Positions 15,888-24,456 of a DNA stretch of 64,000 nucleotides are shown in pieces. The stretch's first letter is position 1. Every line of letters starts with the position of its first letter. The stretch covers positions 3,607,531-3,671,530 of the forward strand of contig NZ_CP121472.1 in NCBI RefSeq assembly GCF_036208045.1. Reading direction: 5' to 3'. The notes beneath the pieces were generated by a model. The model had not been told where the DNA came from. It was given only the letters and a program-made list of their open reading frames with translations, and made no database searches. A program made the translations under genes and the position numbers. This stretch comes from Thiorhodovibrio winogradskyi. GTDB taxonomy: Bacteria; Pseudomonadota; Gammaproteobacteria; Chromatiales; Chromatiaceae.

Positions 15888-16472
15888 GCCAGCTACCGCG
15901 CGATCAAACCCGTCATCGGCATTCACCTGCTCGACTTCACACTGTTTGATCAGCCCAAGTACGCCAACAAGGCACTGTGGAACTTCGCGCTGCGCGATGG
16001 CGAATGCTGTGAGGTGTGTCTCGGGCGCGAATTGCAGATCCACATTGTCGAACTGCGCAAGGCTGACAAGGTGCAGCAACTGCCCGAGCGCTTGTAAGCC
16101 TAGATCGCCTACTTTGAGCATTGGAACGAGGACGCTGTCATGAACAACCTGGCCCATCCCCCCATCCAGCAGGCACGCGCGAAGCTGCGTGTGATGAGCG
16201 CGGATGAAGAAGCCCGTTACTGGGCTGAAGCACGCGAGAAGGCGCTGCGCGATGAGGCAACGCTGATCGGTGATGCCCATGATCAGGGGGTTGAGCAAGG
16301 CCGCAAGGAAGGCCGTCAGGAAGGCCGCGACGAAGGCCGCCAGGAAGAACGGAATAAAACAGCACTGGCCATGCTGCAGGGCGGGCAACTGGATGTCGCC
16401 ACCATTGCCCGTTACACCGACCTCAGCGAAACCGAGGTGCAAGAACTCGCAGATGGCCGCGCAAAACACTGA
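15888..16472 (+). pseudogene. rpn fragment with two in-frame stops
   Basis: The rpn sequence starts at 'SYRAIKPVIGIHLLDF' behind the tag. TAA and TAG codons interrupt it near 16096-16104, where other copies read Ser and Trp. Downstream, an open frame of 110 codons from ATG 16140 ('MNNLAHPPIQQ') reaches the normal end. The charged region is the longest of all copies ('[19 protein letters not shown]'). Confidence 0.85.
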
Positions 16473-16526
16473 TGTCCCTCAAACCAAGCCGCCAAATGCA
16501 AAGCGGCTGATATTGAGCACCAATGT

Positions 16527-16556
16527 GAAAAAATGGACCCGTCCCGGTTTTCTCCC
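16527..16556. repeat. Family-A tag joining rpn to an acetyltransferase fragment
   Basis: Carries 'GGACCCGTCCCGGTTTTCTC' at 16535-16554; acetyltransferase codons ('[17 protein letters not shown]') start with the following bases. Confidence 0.7.
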
Positions 16557-16884
16557 CAATGTCCATAACCCGCGCTCGGCGGTGGTGCGCAAGGACGAGT
16601 ACCGGCGCACCCTGGTCAAGCGGGGCGCGACCATCGGGGCCAATGCCACCATCGTCTGCGGCGTGACCCTGGGTGAGTACTGCTTCATTGGGGTCGGGGC
16701 CGTCATCACGAGAGACGTCAAGCCCTATGCGCTCATGGCGGGTGTTCCGGCGCGTCAGATCGGCTGGATGAGCCGGCATGGCGAGCGGCTCGACCTGCCG
16801 TTGACCGGGAACACGACGGCGACCAGTCCGGCCACGGGAGAGATCTACCGGCTCGAACAGGGTATAGTCTCGGTCCAGGACTGA
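16553..16884 (+). pseudogene. WbpD-like acetyltransferase, 3' fragment, diverged
   Basis: About 108 codons from '[45 protein letters not shown]' to '[14 protein letters not shown]'. It is clearly less similar to the other three copies, so it comes from a different parental gene rather than from the recent duplication. No start codon of its own is in the proper place. Confidence 0.75.
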
Positions 16885-16975
16885 CGATCAAGACTGAGAG
16901 GCGCCGGACGCCGAGCAACAGCGTATCGTCACGGCTAATGCAGGTCGGGTACAGTATCAAGAAGGTGGATTCAAG

Positions 16976-17482
16976 ATGCCTACACTGGATTTTGTCGAGC
17001 AGATTCGCCAGCACGTCAAGACGCAGGCCGAAGAGCATGGCGAGCATGCCCTTGACCGGGAACAACGGTTGAATTGGTGGCGCAGTAAAGTCGATGCCTT
17101 GACGACCCAAATGAAACAATGGCTGGAACCGCTCATCACGGATGAAACGATTTCCGTTCGGCAAAAGAGCGTTAGAATCAACGAGGATCGGCTAGGCGAT
17201 TATGAGTTACCGGCTCTGGAGTTCTGTTTTGGTTTATCGTCTCTCAGCGTGACGCCTGTTGGTTCTGTGATTATTGGAGCTCTTGGGCGGGTCGATATCG
17301 CTGGTCCTGAAGGAAAAGCGATGTTGATTCTGACCGCCGATGATGCGGAGTCGTCCCCATCTTTCAAGCAAGAGCATGCGCGATGGTTTATCTCTTATCC
17401 GGAACAGCGGCTTAAGTTATTTGAACTCGATGAAAGTTCGTTTAGACAGCTTATAGTCGATTTGCTTGGCGTGGGCGATTAA
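16976..17482 (+). CDS. Unknown protein, first gene of a HEPN-linked pair
   Basis: A 168-residue soluble protein with a good ribosome site ('aaggtgg') before ATG 16976. The first half is helical and charged ('EQIRQHVKTQAEEHGEHALDREQRLNWW'), the second is strand-rich ('VGSVIIGALGRVDIAGPEGKAMLIL'). I do not recognise the family. It is followed after 3 bases by the HEPN-motif gene, and the pair sits alone between two tag-bounded modules, so the two very likely act together. Confidence 0.75.
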   Translation: MPTLDFVEQIRQHVKTQAEEHGEHALDREQRLNWWRSKVDALTTQMKQWLEPLITDETISVRQKSVRINEDRLGDYELPALEFCFGLSSLSVTPVGSVIIGALGRVDIAGPEGKAMLILTADDAESSPSFKQEHARWFISYPEQRLKLFELDESSFRQLIVDLLGVGD

Positions 17483-17485
17483 CGT

Positions 17486-18133
17486 ATGTTGTTCGATTCG
17501 CCGGCGACACTCAAGGTCGGCGTGGTACTCGGTTGGTACGCCGTCATGATTTTGGGGCTGCGGACTGTTCGCGAGGAGGTGATGCGCTTTCGGCTTGTCG
17601 GTCAACGCCCTCCTGAAGACATGCCCAGCGAATTAAATTATGCCTCGCTTGAGGAGGTTGATGCTTATTTTGACTCGGCTCGTGAAGAGCTTGAGTTATC
17701 GACAGTCTTTATACTGATCGCCAGTGCGGAGGCACGTCTTCGGGTCGATGCGAAGGCGCGTATTAAAGTTGCTCATGATCCTTTGTCCAAACGTTTGAGC
17801 GAACTTTATGAGCGAGTTGATTTGGATTGGAAGGTTCCGCTGAAAGAAAAAGGCATTTTAGATGCTTGGCGTTATCACATCAAATGGCATTCAACGGCAG
17901 CCGAGCTGGAGAAGCGACGAGCAATCGACTGTTTGGGTAAGTTGAAAGATACTTTAGCGCTGAGACATTGGTTGGCTCATGGTCGTTACTGGAAAATCAA
18001 TCGCTCAATTAAAAGCTATCCACCAGTGACGGTTGCAAAATTGATACAAGATCTGTATCGGCGGTTGCAATTTATTACGGATCAAGATGGCTTACCCATT
18101 TTCAATCCGAATGAGCCAGCTCAGTCGTTGTAG
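17486..18133 (+). CDS. HEPN-motif protein, possible RNase toxin
   Basis: A 215-residue protein from ATG 17486. Residues around 168-180 read 'LKDTLALRHWLAHGRYW'; 'RHWLAH' is the Rx4H motif of HEPN ribonucleases within a predicted helix, as in toxins and many defence systems. The first 30 residues are moderately hydrophobic ('VGVVLGWYAVMILGL'), perhaps a membrane or hydrophobic anchor. The partner gene upstream is not a recognisable MNT antitoxin, so this would not be a standard HepT-MntA pair. It ends 27 bases before a tag. Confidence 0.75.
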   Translation: MLFDSPATLKVGVVLGWYAVMILGLRTVREEVMRFRLVGQRPPEDMPSELNYASLEEVDAYFDSAREELELSTVFILIASAEARLRVDAKARIKVAHDPLSKRLSELYERVDLDWKVPLKEKGILDAWRYHIKWHSTAAELEKRRAIDCLGKLKDTLALRHWLAHGRYWKINRSIKSYPPVTVAKLIQDLYRRLQFITDQDGLPIFNPNEPAQSL

Positions 18134-18139
18134 TTTCGT

Positions 18140-18180
18140 GAAAAACTGCGTGAAAAACTGGACCCGTCCCGGTTTTCTCC
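18140..18180. repeat. Family-A tag, at an rpn breakpoint
   Basis: 'gtgaaaaactg' occurs twice, followed by 'GGACCCGTCCCGGTTTTCTC' variant at 18160-18179. The next codons are rpn 'SFGAWGARG'. Confidence 0.75.
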
Positions 18181-18802
18181 CAGTTTCGGCGCCTGGGGCG
18201 CGCGCGGCACGCTCTATGCCGCGCGCATGCTCAGCGAGCAACCCATTGTTGGCAGCAGCTACCGCGCGATCAAGCCTGTGATTGGCATTCACCTGCTCGA
18301 CTTCACACTGTTCGATCAGCCCAAGTACGCTGACAAGGTGCTGTGGAACTTCGCGCTGCGCGATAGCGAATGCTGTGAGGTGTGTCTCGGGCGCGAATTG
18401 CAGATCCACATTGTCGAACTGCGCAAGGCCGACAAGATGCAGCAACTGCCCGAGCGCCTGTCCGCCTGGATCGCCTACTTTGAGCACTGGAACGAGGACG
18501 CTGTCATGAACAACCTGGCCCACCCCCCCATCCAGCAGGCACGCGCGAAGCTGCGTGTGATGAGCGCCGATGAAGAAGCCCGCTACTGGGCTGAAGCACG
18601 CGAGAAAGCAATGCGTGATGAGGCAACGCTGCTTGGTGATGCGCATGATCAGGGGTTTGAGAAAGGCGACCAACACGCTCGCCAGCAAACTGCACTGGCC
18701 ATGCTGCAGGGCGGGCAACTGGATGTCGCCACCATTGCCCGTTACACCGACCTCAGCGAAACCGAGGTGCAAGAACTCGCAGATGGCCGTGCAACGCACT
18801 GA
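18178..18802 (+). pseudogene. rpn fragment lacking the N-terminus
   Basis: Codons from 'FGAWGARGTLYAARMLSEQP' to 'ELADGRATH' match rpn from about residue 85, directly after the Glu-x-Gln catalytic strand. An open frame from ATG 18227 gives 191 residues. The charged segment is short ('EKGDQHARQQT'). It is the last of the six rpn-derived copies. Confidence 0.85.
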
Positions 18803-18825
18803 TATCCCTCAAACCAAGCCGCCAA

Positions 18826-18857
18826 GTGAAAAACAGGACCCCGCCCCAGTTTTCTCT
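18826..18857. repeat. Family-A tag after the last rpn fragment
   Basis: 'ggaccccgccccagttttct' is a diverged tag; about 55 bases later the polysaccharide locus starts, so this marks the right edge of the rpn mosaic. Confidence 0.65.
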
Positions 18858-18912
18858 GCCGGTTACTACCTCCAACCCGCGCACCGTCGGTGACGGCAAA
18901 TAGGCAACAAAA

Positions 18913-20112
18913 ATGCCCAATCCTCCCAACAACACCCTAACCCTAGGCGTCGTCACGACCTCATTCCCCGTTCCAAGTCACCCTGCATCTGGCGTGTTTG
19001 TCGAACGCTTGGTTGCGCATTTACCCGCTGATATTCGCGTGCAGGTGCTGATCCCTTGCGCCGATGTCCCCATCTCTTCAGATAACCCAACCGCCTATCA
19101 GCTAAACTGTTTTCGCTACGGCCCGCGCACCTGGCAGCGCCTTGCTCACCGTCCCGGCGGTTTGCCCGAGGCTTGGCGGCGACGCGATCCGGCGCTGTTG
19201 CTGCTGCCGCTCTTCTTACCCGCACTGTTTATCGGCTGCTTGCGCCTTGCCGGTCAGGTCGATCTCCTGCATGGCAACTGGTCTTTACCGTCGCTGATTG
19301 CCGCCATTGCGGCGCGTCTGCGCGGCAAACCCGCAATAGCGACACTGCGAGGAGCCGATATCAACCGGGCACAAGATTCCTGGCTATTTCAGATTATGCT
19401 ACGGGCGTGCCTGGCCTGGAATATAAAAATTGTCGTCGTCAGCCAAGCCATGCATCAGCAACTCCAAAACCAGTTTGCTCACTATGCCAAGAAAATCGCG
19501 TTCATCCCTAACGGAGTCGCCGTCCCCGATCATTGCTCGCGCACACAATGGCATCATCCTTACCGGCTCGTGACTGTCGGCAGCCTGATCCCCCGCAAAC
19601 GCCTGGAGACGATTTTGAATGCACTCGCCCATTCAGCCGCCCCACAAGATAGCCAATTACGCATCATTGGCGATGGGCCAGATCGGAGAGCACTTGAGCA
19701 ATTAGCTGCTGAATTGGGCATCAGTGCGCGAGTGGACTTTGTTGGCAGCCTGGCACCCGAACAGGTCGCCGCACAGCTCCAATGGGCGGATACCTTTGTT
19801 TTTGCAAGCGAATCAGAAGGGCGACCGAATGTGATTTTGGAAGCCATGGCTGCGGGTTTGCCGATTATGGCAACCGATATTCCTGGGGTCACCGAGTTGC
19901 TTGAACCCGATGCGGGTTGCCTGTACCCCGTCGGTGAGGTTGCCGCACTTGCAGATGGTCTCGCTCATTTACATGCAAATCCAGCTTTTGCCTTGCGTCT
20001 GGGTTCTCATGCCCGACAGCGCATTGAGCAAAGCGGTCTGAGTTGGACGGCTGCCGGCGAGCGCTATGCCGAGCTGTACCGGCAGGCGCTGGTGGAGTAC
20101 GGAAAAAACTAA
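18913..20112 (+). CDS. GT4-family glycosyltransferase
   Basis: A 399-residue GT-B glycosyltransferase starting at ATG 18913. The N-terminal domain has 'GVVTTSFPVPSHPASGVFVERLVAHL'; the C-terminal domain has 'LVTVGSLIPRKRLETILNAL', 'LRIIGDGPDRRALEQLAAELGI' and the nucleotide-sugar motif 'FVFASESEGRPNVILEAMAAGLPIMATDIPGVTEL'. It should transfer a sugar to a growing lipid-linked glycan at the cytoplasmic membrane. Its stop overlaps the start of asnB (TAATG), so the two are co-translated. Confidence 0.9.
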   Translation: MPNPPNNTLTLGVVTTSFPVPSHPASGVFVERLVAHLPADIRVQVLIPCADVPISSDNPTAYQLNCFRYGPRTWQRLAHRPGGLPEAWRRRDPALLLLPLFLPALFIGCLRLAGQVDLLHGNWSLPSLIAAIAARLRGKPAIATLRGADINRAQDSWLFQIMLRACLAWNIKIVVVSQAMHQQLQNQFAHYAKKIAFIPNGVAVPDHCSRTQWHHPYRLVTVGSLIPRKRLETILNALAHSAAPQDSQLRIIGDGPDRRALEQLAAELGISARVDFVGSLAPEQVAAQLQWADTFVFASESEGRPNVILEAMAAGLPIMATDIPGVTELLEPDAGCLYPVGEVAALADGLAHLHANPAFALRLGSHARQRIEQSGLSWTAAGERYAELYRQALVEYGKN

Positions 20113-21971
20113 TGTGCGGACTCGCCTTCTGTTATCAGGACGGTGCCAGTAACACTGATCTGCGCGAGCGGATGCGCAAAGCGATGGCGCGCTTGGCGCA
20201 CCGAGGCCCGGATGGACAAGGGTTGTACTCTGGCCAGGCTTGGGCTATTGGCCATCGCCGTCTTTCGATTATCGACCTTGCCGGCAGCCCGCAACCGATG
20301 TGGGATGCCCAGCACCGCTACCTGCTGAGTTTTAACGGGGAAATTTATAATTACCGAGCATTGCGTCAAACGCTGACGGCTCAATGGGTGTTTACCACTG
20401 AAGGCGATACCGAGGTATTGCTAGCCGGTCTCGTGCTGGAAGGTGAACGCTTCTTGCAGCGGCTTGAAGGCATGTGGGCTTTTGCTCTTTGGGATACTCA
20501 GACTGAAACGCTGCTCCTTTCACGCGATCGCATGGGCAAGAAGCCGCTGTATTACTTTCAGCAGCCCGGCTGCTTTGCCTGTGCCTCCGAACTACCGGCG
20601 CTCCGTGAATTGGCGCTGTCACCGTGGAGCGAAGACCTCGATGCCACCGCCGATTACTTTCGCTATGGGTTCTGTTTGCCTGGCTACACAGCTTGGCAGG
20701 GTGTCTACGAAGTGCTACCCGGCCACTGGCTGCGCTGGCAACCCGACAGCCCCATCAAACATCACGCCTACTGGCAACTTCCCACGCCCGGCCCAGACAG
20801 CCCCATTGTGCATGATGACGATCTGCGCCAAGTGCTTACCGATGCGGTTGCCAGACGACTAGTCGCTGATGTAGAGGTGGGAGCCTTTCTCTCTGGCGGT
20901 ATCGATTCATCACTAGTGTGCGCCCTGGCTCAACAACAGATGGTGCGTCCGCTCAAGACCTACACCATTGGCTTTACAGAAGCCGCCTTTGACGAAAGCG
21001 CCTATGCCGCCCAGGTGGCTGCTCATCTGGGCACTCATCATCATTGCGAACTGTTCCAGGACTGGGACGCAACGCTATTGGAAAACCTGCTGCGCAATCA
21101 TGTCGGTCAACCTTTCGCGGATGCCTCACTACTCCCCACCACTCTAGTCAGTCAGGTCGCAGCACGGGAGGTCAAAGTCGCCCTTTCCGGCGATGGCGCC
21201 GACGAGCTGTTCGGCGGTTATCAGCGTTACCAGGCACGCTTAATCTTGCGCTGGTACAGTCGCTTGCCATCTGGCCTGCGCAAACTGGCTGAAGGCGCTA
21301 TTCGGAGCCTGCCCGAACCCACTGCACATCACAGCCGCAGCTTGATCAAAAAAGCCCATTTATTTATGGATATTGCTCAACGCCAGCATGCCGAAAAACC
21401 CTATATTGCCCCGCTGATGTTTCCACAAGAATACGCCCAGTTATTTCCTGATCTGGTTGGCAGGGGGCATTGTCCTCACGGTTTGCCTGAACAGACCGAC
21501 CTTGATGACCTGCAACAGATGTTGACCAGCGATGCCTTGATCTATCTGCCACAAGACATTCTGGTCAAGGTGGATCGCGCTAGCATGGCCGCGAGTCTGG
21601 AAGTCCGCGCTCCATTTCTTGATCATAAGGTGGTGGAATTGGCGTTTGCGCGAAATGCCAGCCAACATCTAAAACTTGGTAAGGGAAAGCGTTGGCTGCG
21701 CCGTGTTTTTTATAATCACTTACCAACGACCACTTGGCAGCGCCGAAAGCAAGGCTTTGGTGTGCCAGTTCATCAGTGGTTTCGAAGCGGAATGGGTGAG
21801 CAACTCGAAGCAAACCTAACTGGGAATAATGGCCGCATTAAGGTAGTTTGTGCGCAGCATCTGTTATCAGAGCATCGCCATGGCCTAAGAGACAACAGCC
21901 GTCAATTATGGGCTATATCCTTATATCTAAATGAAACACTAAAATCGTTTAACACATTAAGCTTACATTAG
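20112..21971 (+). CDS. asnB: Asparagine synthase (glutamine-hydrolysing)
   Basis: A 619-residue class II glutamine amidotransferase/synthetase. Cys2 after the initiator Met is the N-terminal nucleophile ('MCGLAFCY'); 'RLAHRGPDGQG' and 'FNGEIYNYRALR' complete the glutaminase. The synthetase has the PP-loop 'SGGIDSS' at residue 261 and 'LSGDGADELFGGYQRY'. In polysaccharide loci AsnB-like enzymes often amidate a uronic acid or another sugar acid rather than making free asparagine, so that role is plausible. It is intact; an IS3 element follows 58 bases after the stop. Confidence 0.9.
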   Translation: MCGLAFCYQDGASNTDLRERMRKAMARLAHRGPDGQGLYSGQAWAIGHRRLSIIDLAGSPQPMWDAQHRYLLSFNGEIYNYRALRQTLTAQWVFTTEGDTEVLLAGLVLEGERFLQRLEGMWAFALWDTQTETLLLSRDRMGKKPLYYFQQPGCFACASELPALRELALSPWSEDLDATADYFRYGFCLPGYTAWQGVYEVLPGHWLRWQPDSPIKHHAYWQLPTPGPDSPIVHDDDLRQVLTDAVARRLVADVEVGAFLSGGIDSSLVCALAQQQMVRPLKTYTIGFTEAAFDESAYAAQVAAHLGTHHHCELFQDWDATLLENLLRNHVGQPFADASLLPTTLVSQVAAREVKVALSGDGADELFGGYQRYQARLILRWYSRLPSGLRKLAEGAIRSLPEPTAHHSRSLIKKAHLFMDIAQRQHAEKPYIAPLMFPQEYAQLFPDLVGRGHCPHGLPEQTDLDDLQQMLTSDALIYLPQDILVKVDRASMAASLEVRAPFLDHKVVELAFARNASQHLKLGKGKRWLRRVFYNHLPTTTWQRRKQGFGVPVHQWFRSGMGEQLEANLTGNNGRIKVVCAQHLLSEHRHGLRDNSRQLWAISLYLNETLKSFNTLSLH

Positions 21972-22106
21972 CGAAATATTCATGCCAGAAACTGATAAAA
22001 CATACAGTAACGATAATGCCGTTTATAGTGGACCCCAATTTTAGGACACTAAATTAAGTTAGTTTTGCCTCATCTGAAGAGACTTGTAAAGACTTGGAGA
22101 GAGCAG

Positions 22107-22400
22107 ATGAGTGAGAGACAACGCAAGACCTTCAGTGCCGCTTTCAAGGCCAAAGTAGGCTTGGAAGCGGTACGCGGAGTGAAGACGACTAACGAGATTG
22201 CGCAGGATCACGGGGTTCATCCGGTCCAAGTAGGCCAGTGGAAGAAAGCCATCGTGGCGGACGCCGGCAAGCTGTTCGAAGGCCGGCGCGGGCGCAAGAA
22301 AGTGGACGACAGTGGCGACGAAGAGCGACTCTACAGCGAGATCGGGCGGTTGAAAATGGAGCTGGACTGGCTGAAAAAAAAGTCCGGGGTGAGCCTGTGA
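22107..22400 (+). CDS. IS3-family OrfA, DNA-binding
   Basis: A 97-residue protein from ATG 22107: 'RQRKTFSAAFKAKVGLEAVRGVKTTNEIAQDHGVHPVQVGQWKK' is the HTH_Tnp_1 domain that binds the IS ends, followed by a leucine-zipper-like helix ('LYSEIGRLKMELDWLKKK'). An in-frame ATG-less extension to 22065 is less likely. It ends a few codons after a run of eight A residues (about 22376-22383), the probable site of -1 frameshifting into orfB. Confidence 0.9.
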   Translation: MSERQRKTFSAAFKAKVGLEAVRGVKTTNEIAQDHGVHPVQVGQWKKAIVADAGKLFEGRRGRKKVDDSGDEERLYSEIGRLKMELDWLKKKSGVSL

Positions 22401-23389
22401 GCGTGCGTCGCGGGTGGATCGACATGGGCGGCCTTGATGATGGCGGGTTAGCGGTCAGTCGCCAATGTGCGCTGCTTGGCGTACATCGCTCTGGAGTGTA
22501 TGCACACCGCCATGATCGTATTGCCGAGCCGAGCGAACTGGATCAAAAGTTGTTGCGGCTGATTGATGCGGAATACACCAAGAGACCATTTTATGGGAGT
22601 CGACGCATGGTTGTGATGCTGCGCGCACAAGGCTATGCGGTCAGTCGCAAACGCGTTCAGCGTCTCATGGGCGTTTTAGGTTTAGCCGGCATGTTGCCTG
22701 GGCCTCATACAAGCAAGCCGCATCCTGAGCACAAAATCTACCCCTACTTGTTGCGTGGGCTGGCCATTGTACGGCCCAACCACGTCTGGAGCAGTGACAT
22801 CACCTATGTGCGACTCGCGCATGGATTTGCCTACCTGGTGGCCATCATCGACTGGTACTCACGACGAGTCCTTTCTTGGAGATTGTCGAACACAATGGAC
22901 ACGGGCTTTTGCATCGATTGCTTGGAGGATGCGCTGCGCCACCATGGGCGCCCGGAGATCTTCAACACCGACCAGGGCGCGCAGTTTACCAGCCTCGCCT
23001 TCACCCAGGTGTTGCGTGACGCCGAGGTGGCCATCAGCATGGATGGGCGCGGCAGAGCCCTGGACAACGTCTTCGTCGAGCGTCTGTGGCGCAGCGTCAA
23101 ATGGGAGGACATTTACCCCAAGGGCTATGAGACGCTCACAGAGCTGTTCATGGGCCTCTCGGCGTATTTCCCCTTCTACAACGGTGAACGCCCTCACCAG
23201 GGGCTTGGCTACCGAACGCCGGACGATGTGCATGTGAGCGGCAAAGGAGGTGGTGTCGTGGTTGCTGATCACTTTGGCGATCACCCGCCAGCGGAGTCGT
23301 CGGCTCCGCTACGCTCCGCCGACGACTCCGCTGGCGAAGAACTGGGGCAGCGCCAATCCGCTGCGACTGAACTGGGCGCGCTAACTTAA
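22397..23389 (+). CDS. IS3-family OrfB transposase (DDE)
   Basis: The frame carries the retroviral-integrase fold: 'VWSSDITYVRLAHGFAYLVAIIDWYSR' (first Asp), 'EIFNTDQGAQFTS' (second Asp) and 'DNVFVERLWRSVKWEDIY' (Glu). GTG 22397 is a possible independent start; the frame is also open upstream so an OrfAB fusion by slippage is expected. The last 40 residues, after 'YRTPDDVH', are not typical and are encoded partly by a perfect hairpin (23286-23336), an apparent insertion that extended the protein. Confidence 0.9.
   Translation: MSVRRGWIDMGGLDDGGLAVSRQCALLGVHRSGVYAHRHDRIAEPSELDQKLLRLIDAEYTKRPFYGSRRMVVMLRAQGYAVSRKRVQRLMGVLGLAGMLPGPHTSKPHPEHKIYPYLLRGLAIVRPNHVWSSDITYVRLAHGFAYLVAIIDWYSRRVLSWRLSNTMDTGFCIDCLEDALRHHGRPEIFNTDQGAQFTSLAFTQVLRDAEVAISMDGRGRALDNVFVERLWRSVKWEDIYPKGYETLTELFMGLSAYFPFYNGERPHQGLGYRTPDDVHVSGKGGGVVVADHFGDHPPAESSAPLRSADDSAGEELGQRQSAATELGALT
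23286..23336. repeat. Perfect hairpin inside the IS3 transposase tail
   Basis: 'cgccagcggagtcgtcgg' pairs perfectly with its complement 18 bases long at 23319-23336 around a 15-base loop. It is in frame and within the 3' end of orfB. It may be a REP-like insertion, or act as a terminator/attenuator. Confidence 0.75.
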
Positions 23390-23431
23390 ATTCGGGGGAA
23401 AACTGTCCTTGACATGGGGTCCACCTCAGTT

Positions 23432-24454
23432 ATGCCGCAGGTTTCGGTGCTGATCGCTAACTTCAATGGCGAGAAATTCTTGCAAAACTGCGTTGATTCG
23501 GTGCTTCGGCAAGAAGGTGACATAGAAATCGAGATTATCATACATGATGATGCATCAACAGATGCATCCTTGGAACTCATGCATTCCTTATATCCAAAGG
23601 ATAAATTCTCTAATATTTATGTACTTAAAAGCCATAAAAATGTTGGTTTCTGTATCAGTAATAACCGAATGGCTAAAGAGGCTAAGGGTCAATATATTCT
23701 CTTACTAAACAATGACGCTGAATTGGCTTCAGATGCATTGGTAACGCTACTTTCAGCAGCTCAGTTGCAAGCACCACAAGGTATACTATCTCTTCCACAA
23801 TTGGATTGGGAAACAGGAAAAGTAGTCGATAAAGGATGCCTCCTTGACCCATTTTGTAATACAACTCCCAATTTAGATGATCATGTATCAGAAGTAGGAA
23901 TGGTTATAGGTGCATGCCTATGGTTACCTCGAACACTCTGGAATAATTTAGGCGGTTTTCCTGAATGGTTTGGCTCTATATCAGAAGATTTATATCTGTC
24001 CTGCCGTGCCCGACTACAAGGGTTCCCCGTTCAGGTTACCCAAACCAGTTATTATCGCCACCACCAGGGGGCAAGCTTTGGTGGAAATCGTGTCAAAGCC
24101 AATCAGTTGCGCTCCACTTTCCGCCGCCGCGCTCTTTCCGAGCGCAATAAAACTTTTGTGATGGCGATTACTTATCCATCGCCGTTGATGCAAATCATGC
24201 TGCCGCTGCATCTGTTACTACTGTTGCTTGAAGGTCTATTGCTATCGCTGCTGAAATTAGATAGCCGCTATTTGCGGGAAATTTACCTGCCGGTCTTTGG
24301 TGCGCTCATCAAATATCGCAAGGAATGGTGGGCGTTGCGGAGAATCGTGCAAAAAAATCGCCAAGTGACGCGGGCTGAATTTTATGCGATGTTTGATTGG
24401 ATGCCGTATAAATTTCGGATGCTGGCGCGGCATGGATTACCCCATCTGCGCTGA
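23432..24454 (+). CDS. GT2-family glycosyltransferase
   Basis: A 340-residue GT-A enzyme from ATG 23432: 'PQVSVLIANFNGEKFLQNCVDSVLRQ', 'IIIHDDASTDASLELM', 'LLLNNDAEL' (the metal-binding Asp motif) and 'FGSISEDLYLSCRARLQGFPV' (acceptor/catalytic ED). A hydrophobic pair near residues 245-280 probably anchors it to the membrane. Of rhamnosyltransferase type by overall look. The IS3 end lies 9 bases upstream, so the native promoter and ribosome site have been replaced. Convergent with the methyltransferase gene, 2 bases away. Confidence 0.88.
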   Translation: MPQVSVLIANFNGEKFLQNCVDSVLRQEGDIEIEIIIHDDASTDASLELMHSLYPKDKFSNIYVLKSHKNVGFCISNNRMAKEAKGQYILLLNNDAELASDALVTLLSAAQLQAPQGILSLPQLDWETGKVVDKGCLLDPFCNTTPNLDDHVSEVGMVIGACLWLPRTLWNNLGGFPEWFGSISEDLYLSCRARLQGFPVQVTQTSYYRHHQGASFGGNRVKANQLRSTFRRRALSERNKTFVMAITYPSPLMQIMLPLHLLLLLLEGLLLSLLKLDSRYLREIYLPVFGALIKYRKEWWALRRIVQKNRQVTRAEFYAMFDWMPYKFRMLARHGLPHLR

Positions 24455-24456
24455 AT

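Larger units (their letters stand above)
22029..23423 (+). mobile_element. IS3-family insertion sequence, complete
   Basis: 1395 bp with imperfect terminal inverted repeats starting 'TGGACCCC' (22029) and ending 'GGGGTCCA' (23423), and an inner 'taaattaagttag' repeated near both ends. It carries orfA and orfB in the usual -1 arrangement. I see no 3-5 base target duplication, so later rearrangement is possible. It separates asnB from the GT2 gene, whose start lies 9 bases beyond the right end. Confidence 0.9.
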
